This document shows positions 1 through 14,000 of a stretch of 64,000 nt of DNA, piece after piece (position 1 is the first letter of the stretch; each line of letters begins with the position of its first letter). Source of the DNA: Atopsyche davidsoni. Taxonomy: Eukaryota > Arthropoda > Insecta > Trichoptera > Hydrobiosidae. The notes beneath the pieces were generated by a model. It was given only the letters and a program-made list of their open reading frames with translations. It was not told the DNA's origin and did no database searches. Both the position numbers and the translations under genes were made by a program. The stretch lies in the NCBI GenBank assembly GCA_022113835.1, contig JAILWY010000014.1:992001-1056000 (forward strand), in the 5' to 3' direction.

Positions 1-60
1 AGAGTACTTGGTGGAATTCCATTTTAATATTTTATTTAAAATATTTAAATTAATTCAATG
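1..60. mobile_element. Fragment of an interspersed foldback repeat
   Basis: The first bases (AGAGTACTTGGTGGAATTCC followed by TTTTAATATTTT) match the end segment of the repeats at 16133-16470 and, reversed, 28675-28722. It is cut by the window edge, so its full extent cannot be seen. Confidence 0.5.
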
Positions 61-2768
61 AATTTTAAGTGTCCATGTTCAAGACTAAATATATTTTAAA
101 ATTACTGTTGAAATATTTACAGCTGAGAAATCATATGCATTTATTGTTTATAATGTTATTTATAAAGCTAAAAGTTGCAGTAAAAATAACGTATGTCATG
201 ATCCAGCAAGAATGAAAAAAAAAAGTGTATCTTTATAGCTGACTAGTTCTTTATTGCAAGGTGCAAAGAACACCCCCAGATTAAATTATAATCCCCAGAT
301 TTAAAATAAAATGGAGTAGGATAGCTCAGGTTATTTTATGATTTTTTTCCATCAACGTCTTTTCCTCCTTGCATCCTATCCTGGCATTCCTTTCGCTCCG
401 GAGTCCGCATGTATCAGTGCATTGTGTGATACTGGACTCGCTAGATCATCTTGTGTACTTCTTATCATTTTATTTGTTTAGATAGGTGGCCAAGTATTCT
501 GGCATAGGGAAACATGGTAACATATGGACTAATGCTTTGGATGCTTTACTTGAGGCCCGGGTGTAGTTTTTACATGGACATATATACAGTATGTTGGTTT
601 TTGGTAAATGTAATATGAAATTACATGCATGTATACATTATAAGCATCTTATAATGACCATCTGCAATACTGATTTTCTATGTTTTCACCTGATATATGT
701 TTATTTACTATATCTCATCACGGGTTTATCCAATTTGCTTGTTGACCACAATTCCCTTGGCTCGAAATTGGGTGAAGGGACAAAATAATTTATTGCCTAC
801 ATATTTAAGGGAAAGGAAACAATGAGGAAAAACAAACCTTCCCAACAATGCAAATGTTCTGAGCTGCTTGTCTTATATAGACTCCTTATTCAGAATGTTT
901 GAGTTTGGATGTCTTCCGCCTGTGATGGTAACATTATTAAATATGGGGAGTTCAAAACTTCAGCTTTGACAGACTCGTGTGGTTTACAGATTCCTCGTTT
1001 AGATTATGTATATATGTCAGGTGTAAACGTAGTTATTTAATATGTGGAAAACTTTTATCTGGGCTCCTCAATTGGTGTTTGGGTGGAATGCATCTTAATA
1101 AATGAAGAATATCCTGTACACTCGGCCACTGGCGGTCGCCGGTTGCCTTGCTGCTTAGTCTTGTTTATCTGCCAGCCAGTATGACGAGGCCTTCGTCCTG
1201 TGAAGTTTGGGACTCAATGCTATATCATTCAAAGAGCGCTTGGCTTTTAAGATAAAACTGATTAGAAAACTGCTTTTGATGGTCTAGTGAAATAATCAAT
1301 GCTTTTTGAAATATTTATATAAGTCAAAGTTTTTTTGACCTAAAATATCTAGGAGATATTTACAATATTTTAAATATTTATACCTAGAATACTCATTTTT
1401 TCATATTTGGGATATGACACGGCAACGACGATGTCTCAGCTGTCTCATCAGGGGCTGAAATATTTCAAGTGTCTAAAAAATAAACTCATTTTTGACAGAT
1501 CGATTTCAACTGCTAATGCTGTACACCGTCCACCATAAAATGAGACGATTTGAACAATGATTACTTAGTCATCATACACATTGTGCAGATTGCACACAAC
1601 ACTACTTTGCTAATTTGCTGTATTTGATGTATGTGATATTATTTGACAAAATATGAGTCTTGTCAATATATATTTTAATTAGTTTGATCTAAATTGCAGA
1701 TCACTAATTAGAAGAGCAGAATTTTGCTCGATCTGTGAGATGTATAAGGTTAAAAGCTCCGTCATTGTTCACTCTTTTTGAAGTTTATCAGTAAAATAAA
1801 TTCTTTACTCTTAGTAACCAATTTTGTTGATCAAGCTGTAGAACACCTAAGCTGTAGGCGTGTTGGCACGCTGAAATCTTTATAATCTCTTTTTTTACAA
1901 TTTATTTGAATTACAACTTGATTCAATTTTTTTTCAAGTAGAAATTTTTTTAATTAGAAAAATATTCAAGAATTTTTCTTTAGAAAATACACAATACCCA
2001 TATTTTTTATTATTTTTTTAACAATGGTTCTTTGTTACATTGTGTATTATAATTAAATTGATTGGGAGCAAGCAGGATCTAATTCAGTTTAAAGCGTTGA
2101 TTTTAGTCTAAGCGACACGCGCTTGGTAACATGTAAGAAGTTAGGCGTGTAGACTAGATAAGTGTGTGCTAGTCACTGGAGACAACTAATGATAGTGTTT
2201 CTCTTTTCATGTAATCCTTGAATACCTCGGGGCCCGGGACCACTCGCTCCCTCTCGCACTAACGCTGCACCTCCGCTCCTCCGTGTCTGTTTACTCACCC
2301 TCCTCTTAATTTTTCATTTGATTTATGCACTGCTTACTTATGCCTATTTACTTGTGTATTTTGTTTTGTGTTTTGTCATATTTGTTAACATTTGAGGTAC
2401 TGCATGAAACCTTCTTCTCATTGCATGTATGTACTAACTGTCTAACTCTAATTCTAACGTGCACGTCATCAATCGATCCGATATCTCCTAAACGACGCGC
2501 TGAAATTTCATAACTTCCTATGCACTTTTTCTGTCAATTGCGTTTCTGTTTACTTAACTGACAATGCTGCATTCTTGGTAATTTCTGTGTGGATGCGTCA
2601 TAAATTGACACGTCTAACTACTGTGATTCCAAAATGGTTATATCATAACCTCCACATTTTATAATTTCCAATATTTCCATGCACGATTCCGAAACGACGT
2701 TGAATTTGTGATGTAACCTATCCTGTATCCCTGTTCCCCATCCCCGGTCTCTTGCGTGGCGGGGTCAG
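61..2768. other. AT-rich stretch without a recognised gene; probably a LARP1 intron
   Basis: No exon-like segment with splice signals was found on either strand. There is a small GC-rich patch near 2228-2285 with no useful reading frame. Because the LARP1 exon starting near 2769 opens in mid-protein, this stretch is most simply an upstream LARP1 intron, with the earlier exons outside the window. Confidence 0.4.
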
Positions 2769-5700
2769 GTGCGCATGTCGCTCCCGCCCCCTGCGCCCCC
2801 CCCGCCGCCACCTCACGCACGAGGCTCGCAGGTGTTCCAGGCCGGCAAGGGCCCCACACCACCCGCGCTGCCCGGCCCGTACCTCATGCCGTACCTCGGC
2901 ACATTCTACTACGGCGCGCAGCCACAGGGCTACCTCAACCTGGACGGACCCACCCTCAAGGACTACATCAAGAAGCAAATGTAAGTAGGCGTTATTAAGG
3001 GGTAGTTATTAGTTTTATATATTGTCATGCGTGTTCTTACTTTACATTTATATCACCAACTTTTATCTTATTAAAATAATAATTTCTTCACATTTATAAA
3101 CAGGTTGTGTATAATATTTTATATTGTCATTCAAACCTTTTGCTTTTTTAATACAATAAAATTAGTTGCCAAAATAATAATCTTTTCTAAAAACATGATT
3201 TATCCTTATGAATTTTGTTTTTTTTTTTTTTATATTTGATTAACTATATTTTCATTAATTGACTGACAAATTGTTACAAATAAAATTAATTAAAAAAAGA
3301 AATTCTAAATTGATCAAAAAAATTAAATTTAAAAAAAAGTGTATTATATGTAATTGTTTTATATTGAATGTGGAATCTTATTGCAGAGAATACTATTTCT
3401 CGGTGGAGAATCTAATGCGTGACTTCTTCCTGAGGAGAAAAATGGCAGCCGACGGCACCATCCCGGTGACCCTCATTGCCTCCTTCCACCGCGTGCGCGC
3501 CCTCACTGCCGACCTTCCTCTCGTCTTGGACGCCATCCGTGCCTCGGACAAGATTGAGCTAATCAACGGCTTCAAGGTATCTCAGATGTTCAGAGTCGTT
3601 ACTTCTGCATGAGGTTTTTCGGTGCCCTCATTATTTACGGGTCCTTTTTCTTGAGTGAGGTTATATTCTCTGTTCTCTTTGTTGAGTTTACTCGGTCTTC
3701 AAATGTTCAAGTAATATTGACAACTACCACAAAGGTATTTTATTTAACATTTAACAATACCATAAGTGGAAAAACAAACCTATAATTAATAACCAATAAA
3801 GTATTTAGTAATAAATAAATTCTTTATTTAGTGGACTCATTAATCATTGAAATGGTTACTCGCTTTTCAGGTCCGCACTCTGTTTGAGCCGACCAAATGG
3901 CCAATCCAACAGTCGGGAGGTCCTGAAGATCCTCCTCCTGGTACTCCCGGCGCTGAGCCCGGACCTCCTCCGGCCGATCTGCCACCTCCGGTACCCTCCG
4001 ACGTGCAAGCACTGAGGTAAAAATTACATTTGAGTATGAAACAAAGCGGTCAATGCACTCGGACTGCTGTGGATTAGTTTATCATTTGTTTTAGTGGTGG
4101 CCAAATTGAATGTCGGTAGATTATATATATTTTTACTCGGCTTTTAGAACTAGCGGATTCAATGTGCTTGAAATTTGTGAAGTGTGTTATGCTTTAGATA
4201 TTAGTGCACTCAGTTTGATAATGCCAATGTGAAAGGTTAGCAAAACCGGTCACCAATGTGGAAAAATCGCAAAAGTATTTTATTTAAAATATCAACATAC
4301 ACAGCAAAGAAAGTTTTTCTAGTTTGATTAAGTTTGTATTAATCTTGTAATAATATACTTACTGAGTTATTACAGTTACATAAATGTATTTATATTTATT
4401 AGTTAACATTTTCATTTAAGAGATCAAATAAATTGAAAATGTCTCTAAATATGTAATAATCTTCAGCGGTCTATTTTTTAAAATGGTAGGAATATTGTAG
4501 TTAAATGAAGAATGGTTGGTTTATATGAAAATTGATAAAGATGGTTTTTTGTGGTTACATTTATATATGCGCTCCTCGTGTATTATAATATATATGATTT
4601 ATTTATTGTTACATGTTACAATTATAATACAGTACTGCTATCTTTATTGCTTGTATCGTGGACTATAAAATATGTTATAAGTTTTATGTGTGCTCGGTTG
4701 CAGGTCTAGTGCTGCATCGGAGGCCATGCTTGTGGGTCGCCTGACTCCGCCGGCCGAGTGGTCTGGTTCGGCAGGCGCGGTGTCCCCGCAGCGGGTGGGC
4801 CGTGGAGCTCTACTGGGGCTGTTCCCTGCGGCGGTGCGCGCCCTCGGCGGCGCGCCCCCACCCCTCGCACCCCTCTCTGGGCCCCTGGCAGCCATCCCGC
4901 CCCCGCCGCTACCCAGGCACGCTTCCTGATTTTACTCTATTACAAATTCTCCACTCAACATATGTTTTTTTGTTATAAATATCAGTGGCTGGGTTTTTAG
5001 AAATAATTATTGATTAAGATAGCTAACACTGAACCTACCGGAGGGGTCATATGATATTTATACTTGAAAAGATGATATTTATTACAACGTAAAACATTTT
5101 CAAAAGCTATAGTATCAACTTTTTGTATTAAAATGTAATGAAAATAGGCATCCGTGATTATCACAGCTCTTATTTTTAATAAGGCAACCAGTCTTTCCCA
5201 GCGAGCAGTAGCACTGACGAATATAATGAGGGTGATGATGATGAATTACTTTGTTATTTATTATGCTTATTCTGTCCCGCTAGGAGATTTCGCACAGTGG
5301 TAAAACCACCGCCTGATGACCACCTTAACCCCGACGTTCCCGAGTTTGTACCGACCGTCGCTACCTCCACGGACTCTGAAAACGGTAAGCCAGTTAACTC
5401 TCGGCTCTATGAATCCTGACAACTCGTGCATTGATGAATTCAAAAACAAATTTTTCGTATTTATCTTTAAAATTTTCTGCTGTGCTATGTTTCAATCGTA
5501 AAATTTAACTTATCCGTGTAGGTGATGATGAAGACAAACCGAGTTCCCCCCAGCCGCAGGAGGCGAGAGACAAGAAGACCTCTCCTAGGATCTCTCCTGC
5601 TCCTCCCAAGGACGGAGTTGTCAATGAAACACAAGTCACAGATATTTGGACTGAGGTAGATGATTGCAATTTTAAACAAACCTGTTAAATTATTAATGAG

Positions 5701-8700
5701 GTTAATTAAATACTTAAATATTATAAAACTTGTCCAGGTAAAACGACGCTCAAAAGGGAACTCCAAGGAGAAGTGGCCGGAACGCGCCCCAGCTAGCGCT
5801 GATGCAGCGGAGCCTCGTGAGGAGCTGGATTTCCAGTTTGATGAGGAGCTGGAGCAGGCCGTGCCGCCTCCCCGACATAACCAATTCACCGACTGGTAAT
5901 TCAACTACATGACCACACCTCAATAGTTTATGAATGCTGACTAAAGTCTGATAATTCTTCCTAATAGATTATTCTATTATTTAGCGCAGGAAATTGTACA
6001 TTGTGTATAATCTTTGGTATTCCCTCATTTCATCTATCCATCTAATTTCAAATTAAAAAATAGTTTTTAGAAAATATGTAATTAATAATGCAAAAAAAAA
6101 AAATAAGTAAATTATTAAACTTATTTTACCTTTTCTAGTAATTTTACAGCAAATTTAACTAATGATTCATTATTTTATATGGCAGAGAAAAGGTTAAATG
6201 CAACATACTGTTTTAATTTTATTTTTCACATTGAAGGTTGCCACTGTCATAAGCCAAATGATCGGAATTAAAAAAGTATATAAAATATTTTTTTACAATC
6301 TTGATCATGTTGCAGGTCGGATGGAGATGAATCAGACTGTGACTTCACTGACCGCGATGTCAACAAGCTGGTGATTGTGACTCAGACTGCTCGCGGGACG
6401 GTGGGCAAGCACGAGGGCCGCGACCGCTCCAATGCCAGCCGCTGGGAGAGCCGAGTCAAGATTTCCCGTGACCTCGAACAGGCTATCAGCGACGGCCTGT
6501 ATTTTTACGAGGAGGACTTGTGGACGCACACCACTCCCAGTGCTGAATATGTCAGTAAACTTCTCTCTAGATTCCATTGCGACACATGATTTATAAATAT
6601 TTAATAGTTTTTTAATCATCAATGGCTAGTATTTAATTGTATGCTATTATGTTATAGGAGCGAAGTCGGCGCCAGAGAGCATCAGAGCAGATGGAGGTGG
6701 AGCCGCCCTACGTGCGTGACCAGGAAACGCCGCCCCCGCCACCTCCCGCTTCATATGTGAGGACATTATCTAATGCCTTAGCATTCATATCAGCTTTAAT
6801 GAATGACCTTCTTGATCAAATGCTCTCTTCCTTGCAGTACTCGCGCGTGGAAGACCAGGATCTCAATGACACACTCGGCAGCAGGAAGGATCCTCGCAAA
6901 GCCGCAAGGTTCTACGCTGTCAGTAAAGATCCGCACATCTCAGATCTCAGGTACGCAACGGTTTATTTCTGCCTGTTTTCCATATACATAGCAATGCCTT
7001 CATTATATAAACAATCTATTGATAAAATTTTGTCAAATTCTATGTATATTTAAAATAAACTAGAATATAGGAGATGAATAGGAGGGTTTACATGGTCCAC
7101 ATTATCACTGTCAAATATTCATATTGCAGGAGTAGTCGTAAGCGCAAGACGCGCCACAGCTTGGACCCCCCGGTGGAGCACCACGTGGGCTGGATCATGG
7201 ACTCCCGCGAGCATCGACCACGCACGCACAGTCTCGGCTCTTCCCTAGCCACCTCACCCGCTGAATCTGCGGCTGGTTCCTCCTGGGGCTCTACGGGCCG
7301 CTCTCTGCCTGCCTTCCAGCATCCCTCCCACTCCCTGCTGCGCGAGAACCACTTCACGCAGCAACTCTATCACAAGTACCACTCGCGCTGTCTCAAAGGT
7401 GTGCCCAACTTTGTCTGTTTGTAAAAATTGTTATAATATTTCAGTTCATTTACCTTATTTACCTTACTTCATATACATTCTAATTACACTTAGTTATGTA
7501 CTACCATGCTGATATGCATCGTAATTTTTTTATTGCTCATTTGTTTCCTTATTAATAACTACTGAATACTAAAAAAAAATCTGATTTTGTGTCGTTCTTG
7601 CGTCTGCTGTGTTAAAAAGAGGTTGCATTTTTAGTATTTTCCTTTTAAGAATCTTTCAGTATCATTATTAGAGTTGGTATTGATTGATTTGATTTTCGAT
7701 TAAAGATCGCAAGAAACTGGGAATCGGCCAGTCTCAAGAGATGAACACTCTCTTCAGGTTCTGGTCCTTCTTCCTCCGAGACAACTTCAACAAGAACATG
7801 TACCACGAATTCAAGTGAGTATTCAGGAATTTCTGTCATGCTAGACTGAGCTTATTCGTTACAAATATACCAAACTGCTTCATTGTTTTACCAGAACTCT
7901 GGCGTTGGAAGATGCGGCCGAAGGCTACCGCTACGGCCTCGAGTGTCTGTTCAGATTCTTCTCCTATGGCCTTGAAAAGAGGTTCCGGCCTCACCTGTAC
8001 CAGGACTTCCAAACTGAGACTATTAATGATTATGAAAAGGGTAATTTATTATTCCACTATATTCAGATTCAATATTGGTGTGACTTTTTCAATCTGCTGC
8101 CAGATCAAGAATTTTTAATATTTTTTTTGCATGCTGAAAGAATATGTCATGTAATTTTTTACTAATACCTTTGTAGAATGAAGTCTGCTAAATAGATTTC
8201 TGGTATATTAGTAGTAATTATGTTGTATGATAAAATTTTGCCAAATCCTAAACTCTATGACGATTCAGGTCAGCTGTATGGACTGGAGAAGTTCTGGGCC
8301 TTCCTGAAGTACTACAAGCATGCCGAGAGTCTGCAGGTGGAGTCTCGTCTGCACGATCACCTCGCTAAGTTCCAGACCATTGAAGACTTCAGGGTCGTGG
8401 AGGTATAAACTCTTCACCGCCACTCTGCACGGCGAGCTACTATTGAACCCACCAGCTATTGCTTTAAAAATGGACTCACCAATATATATGCAGTAGTTTT
8501 CTAACTTTGAAGTTTTGTCTGCTTTTCCCTTTTTTTACTAAATATTTTGTTATCTGAATAACTAATATTCATGGAATAATTCTCTTACAGCCCCAGTTAA
8601 ACGAATTGCTAGGAAGAGCACGGCGTGGCACTGGGCAGCCGATTGCGCGCCGCACGCCTGGGCCCACTCGCCCTCGGAGTGTCAGTGAATCTGATCAAGT

Positions 8701-9409
8701 CTGCACCGCTTCCAGGTGAGTTTATTATTGATTTGGTATTGTTATTTATTGATTAAAATTTGAATATAATGAGGATGTTTGTCACCAGCTCTGTTCGCCT
8801 GGGCACGTCGTGGGGTAGTGGAGCGGCGGCGCGTGCCATGAGTCGTGGTGACCGTGTTCGCGCTGGCTCTTTTGGCTCAGGTCTTCGTCCTGCTGCTCGC
8901 AATAACCCAAGAGAATATGACCACGGTGAGGCTTATCCTTCTGTATTTTTAAGTGTTTGTATCGTCTTGCTTGTCTGTATGGTTTAAATTTTTTAACTGA
9001 ACTGTCATCTTCAGGCTCTTCAAGACAGACTCAACAAACCAAGCCTGAGAAAGAAAGCAGTCCTCAAAGTGTGGGGCTCAAGGACTCTGCCAAACCCGCC
9101 GCCAAACCCCACGAACCCAAAAAGCAAGCTAAGGACGCAAAGGCTTCATCCGTTCCCAAGGATGTCTGCGGCAAGCCTGTGGCTAACAAGGAGAACATTA
9201 ACAAGCCTGCCACCAAGGAGAATGCCAAGTCCGGGGCGCCCAAGGACAAGTCTCAGAAGGAGGCCAATAAGCCTCTGGCCAAAGACACGGCCAATAAGCC
9301 ACTCTTGCAGGAAGCGCCTGTCAAGCCCCTGGGCACCAGTCCTGTCACCGCCGCCAAACCTCCCACCAAGACCAACAAGGACAAGAGGAAACAAGAGGAG
9401 AACAAGTGA
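2769..9409 (+). CDS. larp1: LARP1 (La-related protein 1), 3' 17 exons, partial at the N-terminus
   Basis: RNA-binding cytoplasmic protein that binds the m7G cap and adjacent TOP sequence of ribosomal-protein mRNAs downstream of mTORC1 (known for the family). Exons by splice signals and frame: 2769-2980, 3387-3576, 3871-4016, 4704-4916, 5284-5384, 5522-5655, 5738-5895, 6316-6550, 6658-6756, 6838-6950, 7130-7398, 7706-7814, 7895-8040, 8269-8402, 8591-8715, 8789-8925, 9015-9409. They total 2916 nt, 971 residues plus TGA with no frame break. The La motif ([20 protein letters not shown], then [12 protein letters not shown]) spans exons 2-3, about residues 70-140. The C-terminal DM15 repeats (about residues 605-750) carry [20 protein letters not shown] and [20 protein letters not shown], the cap-binding region. 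Intron 4 needs a GC donor at 4917. The first exon has no convincing start: the frame is open back to 2709 and the acceptor GTCAG at 2764-2768 fits an internal exon. The last exon encodes a Lys/Pro/Asn-rich low-complexity tail. Insect LARP1 proteins are longer, so several hundred N-terminal residues are missing here. Confidence 0.93.
4208..4295. mobile_element. Degenerate copy of the GGTTGGCGAAACCGGT foldback repeat in LARP1 intron 3
   Basis: TTTGATAATGCCAATGTGAA, AGGTTAGCAAAACCGGTCAC and ATGTGGAAAAATCGC follow the order seen in the repeats at 16188-16334 and 28518-28674, with mismatches. It is a single arm only. Confidence 0.6.
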
Positions 9410-12400
9410 GGCCACGCACCCCTTCCAGGGCGGGACAGCTTATCGCCATAGGTGACTTTTTATTTCTTGTTTATTTGTTTTTATTTTCAATACTTATGAG
9501 GGTTTGATTAATTTATCTGAGATATAGATATCATTTGAAAATAGTCACCTCAGTAGTTATTTAGATTTCAAGCTTTCTCACCAAACCTTCGTAAGCTTGA
9601 TTTGTGTTGCCTGAATTCCAGACAGTAAAAGCAAGAGCTGCCGGAGCATCTCCCAATTGCTAGCTGGAGGATTTCTACGAGAATGGGAATGAGCTGTAAA
9701 ACAATAAAGATATTTAATAAGAAAACCGGATGTTTCAGCGATGAATGCCAACAGGCTTTAAACATAATTTTTTCTGAATATTTTGTTGCAGGATGTGGAC
9801 TTCTGTGGCGGCATCTCACAGTCTCAGCGTCCCGGCCTCGTCTGCAATAAACGTCGGAGAAAGAAGCCAACGGCTGCATTGCACTCGCTATTGTTTCATA
9901 AACTGTTTTTAAATCGCACTCTGCCTGAAGCTGAAGCGAGGACACCCAAGCGCAGTTTGTCAGCATTGCCGCTATCCGATGATCCATGATCTTCTATCAC
10001 AAAAGTCATAAGACGAACGATTAGTCAGCCAATTTCTAACAAACTCAATTGTTTAAAAGTTCATTATTATAACTGTTAACAATTTTTTAGTTATTTTTTA
10101 ACTGTAAAGTTGCATTTTTGTGTCATTTCACGAGTGTCAGTCAGATTTGAAAACAGTTTATTGAATGCCGTTTTGACCCGACCGCCGATCAGCTTGGTTT
10201 TAGGTTAGCTGGTGCTGGCGTCCGCATCGCCAATCGGGACTCAAATCTCTGTAACTGAAGCATTTCTGTGGACAATCCTGCCTGCGCAGCGCCGCGGCTG
10301 GCGCGGCGTGGGCTTCTCGCTTTACGAGCCGCGGGCAGACTCCCCACCGGAGCTCTTCAACGGGGCTGCCGAGGGCCGCCCGCAATTAATAATAATTATA
10401 CCAATAATTCAATAATAATTAATAATATAAATGCCTTCACTAGAAAGAACTACTAAGTAACAATGTATCGCTATGAAGTACTACTTTGCGTGTGACACGC
10501 AAACCAACTAATTGTAATAAAACATAGGTTTATTTATATATCTACATAGTATATGCGTTATGCGCGGGGACTGCTGGTGCGCGTGCCACGAGGGGATTGG
10601 AAGTATATACATATATTGGAATAGCTATACCTTTGTGTGCGTGACTTGGTTATGTAATGGTTTAGTGGCTCCACGCCTTGTACAATAATTACTAATTATA
10701 CTCTAGTTGTTAACTTAATATTAACGTAGCATAGGGAGCGCGGGGGAGCAGAGGGGTGGGCTCGGTGCTGTGAGAGTGGGCTCCTGCGGGTCTCCGCTGA
10801 GGCTGGTTGGACCGTCTACTCTGGTTCGGCTGGGAATTCACATGTGCATTCAATTATCCTATTTACTATTTTACCTGATTGTACAAATTTCTTTGTTTTT
10901 TTTTTTATAATTATGGCGAATTTTTCATATATTTATTTAATTTTATTTGGTATTTGATAAAAGTGGAAATGTATTTCTCAGCCAGACAAATCGGTCCAAT
11001 CGACAGTCTTTTTTTGGCAATGGTCGGTGAAACATACTTTCATCAACAGGTGGAAAAAAACCTTTCAATAGATATTTTATATATTGTATATTTACTTGTT
11101 ATTAATAGACACTTTTGGCGTCATAAAGTTTATTTTTCAAATTAAGTTTTACTAATTTCTTTATGCTTGCCTTCCATTGTCACTCGTTGCAATACCTCAG
11201 GTCTGCAACGGTGGGGTCTAAGGGCGGACGCCCCGCAGGAGTCTGTACGTCGGCCATTGTGAGCAACACGAGTCGCATTTATTCCTAAGGAGCTCTACGT
11301 GCGTCACATCACTGCCTAAATTGATTTAAATATTTACATGTAGAGGAATGATCATTCACGGTAGAGACTTAGCGGAATGGATCGCGTGCGGAGTGGGACG
11401 GAGGAAGATTTCTTCCTTCGAGTAGTAAACATGTAAATACGAAAGGAGGGACGGTCACAGCACCACGAGCGAGTCATAGAATCCTATATAATTTTTTTTA
11501 CACTATATCTAAGGGGACAGAGTTTTTTTCTCTTATAATTTGTTTTTTTTTTTGCCTAGTATACCACTGTACTTTTCCATGTGGAAGTGGCTTGGGCTGC
11601 AGTGTCGCTGCAATCTTCTCCACGAAGAGTATAAGCAAGTGCTTCTCTTCAGAGTCGCTGTAGCAGGGTTTTCTGTTACAATAATCTAAGTGCATGTCCG
11701 GTACAGGCTCTTATTTGTGAATTTTTGTTTTTAGATAAAACGCAAAAAAATAATTGATATATTTTTGACTTGTAATTTTAATCGATGACTAAGGTACGCT
11801 CGTGTCTAACTGAAGGTGCTCTGGATGTAGTTTTGTTTTCATAGAAGGCGCAACGGAAGTTCTGACCGCTCGCGTTCAGTACGGCACCGCGTGGATATGC
11901 CGCAATGCTTGGCACGCAGCTTTGCGATAACTGTATTGGACGAAATGATGCACCATTTCCGTTGTGCTATTTTTTTCTTTTATAAAAGTATATGTATAAT
12001 ATTTGATAGCATGTTGTTTGAGTGAAACAGATCGCGTGCAGGATTCCCGGGCTCTCTTTTCTGATGATTATTTCCGTCGAGAGGAGACTTGAATCGTGTT
12101 TGAATGAGGCGAGCATCGAAAGTATCACCTCGCGTACCTAAACTGAGCGTGTCAAATAATATTAGAAAGGATTGTTGAGCGCTCGTCATAGACGGGATAC
12201 CGGGAGGCCGGCGAACGAAGAGGCAAAAGAATCCTGTTAGTTGCATAGATTTCTATATTATCAATCGTATATATTGTCGCTGCATAAGTTTTTTCTCTAA
12301 TCAATTAAATGAAGATATTTTGCTCAAGATAGGCTTTTGTTTACGGTTGCTGCACTAATTTTTGTACATTTTTTACGACGTGCACTGCTACTGGAGGTGC

Positions 12401-13600
12401 TCTGTCATCGCGGCCGACGCTTAGTGCAGGGTCTGACTCCGAAACGACAAGCAATGAAATAAAACAATATTTCTATTATTTATTATAGTAATTGAACATA
12501 TTGCTTGATTATTATATTCGGATACGGAACTGATGAATTGTAATTTTTATTGTAAATTTTTTTTAATTGTCTGGTCCATCGCTGGAGCAAGGAGGGGAGC
12601 AGCGAGACGGCCGGCGCTCGGTGCGACCGACGGAGTAATCCCCGCCTCGTGTTTCTTAGTAGCGGATCGGAGTAGCGAGGACGAGCCGCTTTTTTTACTT
12701 GTATAAAATGTACAGAATTTATTCTAAAGATGATTGTCACTCGTCCTTTGCTGAGCATCCCGCAGACCGGTCTCGTGCTCTGTTTTCATAACGATTTGTG
12801 TATGGAATTGGACAAAATAACTTCTGATTTAAAATAACTGCGGTAAACCGCGCGACCTGAGTTGCGATCGCATTTTGGTGTATTTTTGTTTTAAATGCCA
12901 ATCGCTTAGATATTATATATTCGGATTCATTTACTATACGACTATGTGTAAGTAAAGGTTATACAATATTGCGATGAGTATGAATGAAGTGCTCCCGTGG
13001 GCGTCGGTAATCTGGAGCGAAAGAAAAGCATAATATAAGACTGGCGCTCGGTCCAGAGCGACCGTGACGGTCACGCAACGCCGTGCAGCTCTGCACGGAC
13101 ATTTCTGTATATAACTTGACATCTCTTTAAGGTTTGGTCCGATACCCTCGCAAGTCGGTTTTTATTTGTATAAAGGCGCTGGGGTGGTAGTTTTATTTTG
13201 AACATTTTGTTGATTTTGACTAATTTAAAATGCATACAGACATATATTATCTTTTTTTTTGACAGGCAATTGAGTATAGAGACTAAGAGAGGTGTTCAAA
13301 AAAATATTTTAAAAAATCACACAAAAAAAACTATGTTAAATTTCTTTTAGTCTTTCTCCATTTTATTTTTTAAGATTTTTTTTGTCTAAGATAATAAATT
13401 TTTTTTCATTGTTTCTTGTTTTTATTTATCTTTCACCCCATCGACGCCTACTCAAACTGCATCAAGAAATTCATCTGTGGACAGCAAAGTTTTCTGGCGC
13501 GCTACTGAGTGTTCATTCATGCGTTTATTCTATCTGTCGACGTGTGGAGATCCTGTGTAGACCGTGGTCAGCGAGTTGCCCGCTCTGCTGACTGCTGATT
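9410..13600 (+). other. Probable LARP1 3' UTR and downstream spacer
   Basis: There is no long reading frame. A possible 3'-UTR intron runs from the donor after CCATAG (about 9451) to the acceptor TTGTTGCAG (ends 9791). A polyadenylation hexamer AATAAA lies at 10516-10521, and another candidate (ATAATAAATT) lies near 13390. Islands of higher GC content alternate with AT-rich runs to about 13.6 kb, which could mean alternative long 3' UTRs. Pumilio-type sites TGTAAATA (11432-11439) and TGTATATA (13106-13113) and a perfect small hairpin (13081-13098, arms CCGTGCAG and CTGCACGG) are present. Whether transcription reaches past 10.5 kb cannot be told from sequence. Confidence 0.4.
10516..10521 (+). 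terminator. Candidate polyadenylation signal of LARP1
   Basis: Canonical AATAAA 1.1 kb after the LARP1 stop codon, in an AT-rich setting. Longer alternative ends are possible. Confidence 0.4.
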
Positions 13601-13945
13601 AGGTCTCCTGTGTAATATCAAGGTCAGCTCTACATGGGGGATAGACGCACCACCGCATGCAAGATTTAGATCAGATTCACGAGTCACTTGGTGAGTTTCC
13701 ACTCATTATGTGACTTTTTCAATGCTAGAAAGAGGAATTGAATTGACTGCGATGTTATTAATTTGATTTTATAATTATATGTATAATATTTGTCTCGACA
13801 AGTATAAGTTTATGATCTACCCAAAATGAGTATGAATGTTTATTTACACTTTAAATTTTATCTTCATTTATAAATATCTTAGTAATATCGCTAGATGACA
13901 ATACCTTGAAAATTAAATAATAGCTTTTGATAAAAGTAGTTAAAA

Positions 13946-14000
13946 TGTGCGCTTGCTGACCACGATGTCCCGAGTTCGAACTTGGGTTGCCTCTGATACT
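13946..14000 (+). repeat. tRNA-derived SINE-like head
   Basis: TGCGCTTGCTGACC followed by CGAGTTCGAACTTGGG resembles the A-box to B-box half of a tRNA promoter. The sequence does not fold as an intact tRNA, so it is a SINE remnant at most. Its 3' limit is not visible. Confidence 0.35.

Noticed and set aside
5485..5904. 139-codon minus-strand frame
   Set aside because: It overlaps LARP1 exons 6 and 7 in antisense and crosses the intron between them.
13946..14000. Functional tRNA gene
   Set aside because: The B-box-like motif is present, but acceptor and anticodon stems do not pair, so only a SINE-like remnant is called.
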